From Acidobacteriota bacterium (lineage in GTDB: Bacteria > Acidobacteriota > Terriglobia > Versatilivoradales > Versatilivoraceae): a stretch of DNA of 6,901 nt. Below are positions 5,939 through 6,901 of this stretch, piece by piece. The stretch spans positions 1 to 6,901 of the forward strand of contig JAPPFQ010000521.1 in NCBI GenBank assembly GCA_028875135.1. Direction: 5' to 3'. The position numbers were made by a program, and so were the translations under genes. How positions within the stretch are numbered: position 1 is the first letter of the stretch; every line of letters starts with the position of its first letter. The notes under the pieces were generated by a model. The model saw only the letters and a program-made list of their open reading frames with translations. It was not told where the DNA came from and searched no databases.

Positions 5939-6054
5939 TGTCCGGTCTGCCCGGGACAGCGAGGCCCTGCAGAGATCCAGGATTGACACCGATTCCGCTT
6001 GCCGGGCGGACGGTCTTACCCGGTGGCGCATGATTCTCGCCGGCCCACTGCCAC
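5939..6054. other. prfB-recG intergenic region
   Basis: This 116-bp gap begins right after the prfB stop codon with an imperfect hairpin at 5939-5958 (TGTCC pairs with GGACA, then two more pairs past a bulge). There is no T-run, so it may or may not terminate prfB transcription. A perfect TTGACA at 5983-5988 has no -10 box at 16-18 bases. recG may be read through from prfB. Confidence 0.4.
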
Positions 6055-6901
6055 ATGCTGGAACTTCAGACTCCGGTGCAATTCGTCAAGGGGGTGGGGC
6101 CCCGGAGAGCCCGCGACCTTGCCGCCAAGAACATCCACACCGTTGAAGACCTGCTTTACACCCTTCCCTACCGCTACGAGGACCGCACTCGTTTTTGCCG
6201 GGTCAGCGACCTTCGGCCGGGAGCAAAGACCTCCATCCTGGTCGAGGTTTCGACTGCCCGTCTGACGGTCACGCGCAAGAGCCGCCTCCGGATTTTCGAC
6301 CTGGCTGCCCGCGACAAGACCGGCCTGATTCGCTGCAAGTGGTTTCACTCGGACTACCTGCACCAGCGAAAGATCTTCAAGCCGGGACAGCAGGTCATCT
6401 TTCACGGGAAGTTCGAGCTTGACCCCTACCGCTCCGGCAGCCTGCAAGTCATCAATCCCGAGTTTGAAATCCTGGACCCGGCGGCCCCTGCCCAGGGTTC
6501 GATCGACATGGGGCGAATCGTTCCCGTCTACGAGGCCGCCAGAGGCTTGGGGACCCGCACGCTGCGGCGGCTGATCCACACCGTCCTTTCGGAACTCTCC
6601 GGCGTCCCGGAAACTCTGCCGCTGGCGGTTCTGGAGCGCCACGACCTCATGGACCGCCGGGCGGCCCTGCAGGAATCCCACTTCCCCTCGGCGGAAACAG
6701 GCGGGGAGGATCTGGCCGCCAGGCGCACTCCGGCTCTGTTCAGGCTGATCTTCGAGGAGCTCTTTCTGCTGGAAGTGGGGGTCCGCTGGAAACGCCGCCT
6801 GGCCCGCAAGCTTCGGGGGATGCCCTTCCGCATCGATCCGAGCCTCCGGCGGGCCGCCGGCAATTTTCTGCCCTTCCGGCCGACCCGGGCACAGGAAAGG
6901 G
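6055..6901 (+). CDS. recG: ATP-dependent DNA helicase RecG, N-terminal part, cut by window edge
   Basis: RecG is a monomeric superfamily 2 helicase that remodels stalled replication forks and Holliday junctions. The 282 codons visible are open to the end of the window. They cover the N-terminal wedge region: it starts MLELQTPVQFVKGVGPRRA, matching the typical RecG opening (TPVxxxKGVGPkrA), followed by HTVEDLLYTLPYRYEDRT, a RecG hallmark. The OB-fold wedge part (about residues 50-150) includes LIRCKWFH and KPGQQVIFHGKFE. The segment IVPVYEAARGLGTRTLRRLI follows, and FEELFLLEVGVRWKRR and FLPFRPTRAQER near the edge match the approach to the Q motif and helicase domain. The Walker A motif lies beyond the window. 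The ATG at 6055 is the only start after the in-frame stop at 6031-6033; no Shine-Dalgarno is seen before it. Confidence 0.95.
   Translation, partial: MLELQTPVQFVKGVGPRRARDLAAKNIHTVEDLLYTLPYRYEDRTRFCRVSDLRPGAKTSILVEVSTARLTVTRKSRLRIFDLAARDKTGLIRCKWFHSDYLHQRKIFKPGQQVIFHGKFELDPYRSGSLQVINPEFEILDPAAPAQGSIDMGRIVPVYEAARGLGTRTLRRLIHTVLSELSGVPETLPLAVLERHDLMDRRAALQESHFPSAETGGEDLAARRTPALFRLIFEELFLLEVGVRWKRRLARKLRGMPFRIDPSLRRAAGNFLPFRPTRAQER

Noticed and set aside
4740..5943. 8-mer TAGTGTCC at 4740-4747 and 5936-5943, flanking prfB
   Set aside because: The match is short, the second copy begins in the prfB stop codon, and no longer repeat or mobile-element feature surrounds them; probably chance.
5983..5988. 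Perfect TTGACA -35 box upstream of recG
   Set aside because: No -10-like sequence occurs 16-18 bases downstream; a lone hexamer is not enough.
4739..6031. 430-codon minus-strand open frame antisense to prfB
   Set aside because: It lies opposite an unmistakable RF2 gene; the frame is kept open by third-position GC bias and shows no recognisable domain.
6016..6681. 221-codon minus-strand open frame
   Set aside because: It lies opposite recG, whose family motifs are clear on the plus strand.

Overview
The window is GC-rich bacterial chromosome holding core genes and a small accessory block. I think Acidobacteriota or a similar soil or marine phylum is most likely. The grounds are the GC-rich coding sequence, the dispersed-type GC hairpin at 4691-4707, the small anchor-plus-coiled-coil protein and the divergent Nramp protein. 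This is an impression, not a phylogenetic result.

Layout from left to right. Positions 1-570 (minus strand) are the 5' part of a group II intron, beginning with the GUGCG-type splice-site sequence at 570 and running off the left edge. About 110 bp upstream of it on the same strand lies a divergent Nramp-superfamily transporter gene (681-2051), then rpsT for ribosomal protein S20 (2137-2418, UUG start) with a clear sigma70-type promoter (2475-2504). Next comes a minus-strand block that looks horizontally acquired. In transcription order it is an 18-bp perfect palindrome (probable operator), a FitA-like ribbon-helix-helix antitoxin, an overlapping PIN-domain toxin with a long C-terminal extension resembling DUF3775, and a small AT-richer three-helix membrane protein of unknown function.

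Divergently, on the plus strand, are a small protein with one membrane helix and a heptad-repeat coiled coil (4419-4661), then prfB for release factor 2 with its programmed +1 frameshift at an in-frame UGA (4822-5938), then recG, which starts at 6055 and is cut by the right edge. recG has no stop codon in the window.

How the genes relate: rpsT and prfB are translation genes that carry classic autogenous-control signatures (a UUG start in rpsT, a UGA frameshift in prfB). recG is a DNA repair and recombination helicase. The antitoxin-toxin pair overlaps by 4 bp and is probably self-regulated through the palindrome. The points most worth a second look are the PIN plus DUF3775-like fusion with its co-directional membrane gene, the Nramp homologue lacking the canonical metal-binding motifs, and the intron inserted just downstream of that transporter gene.
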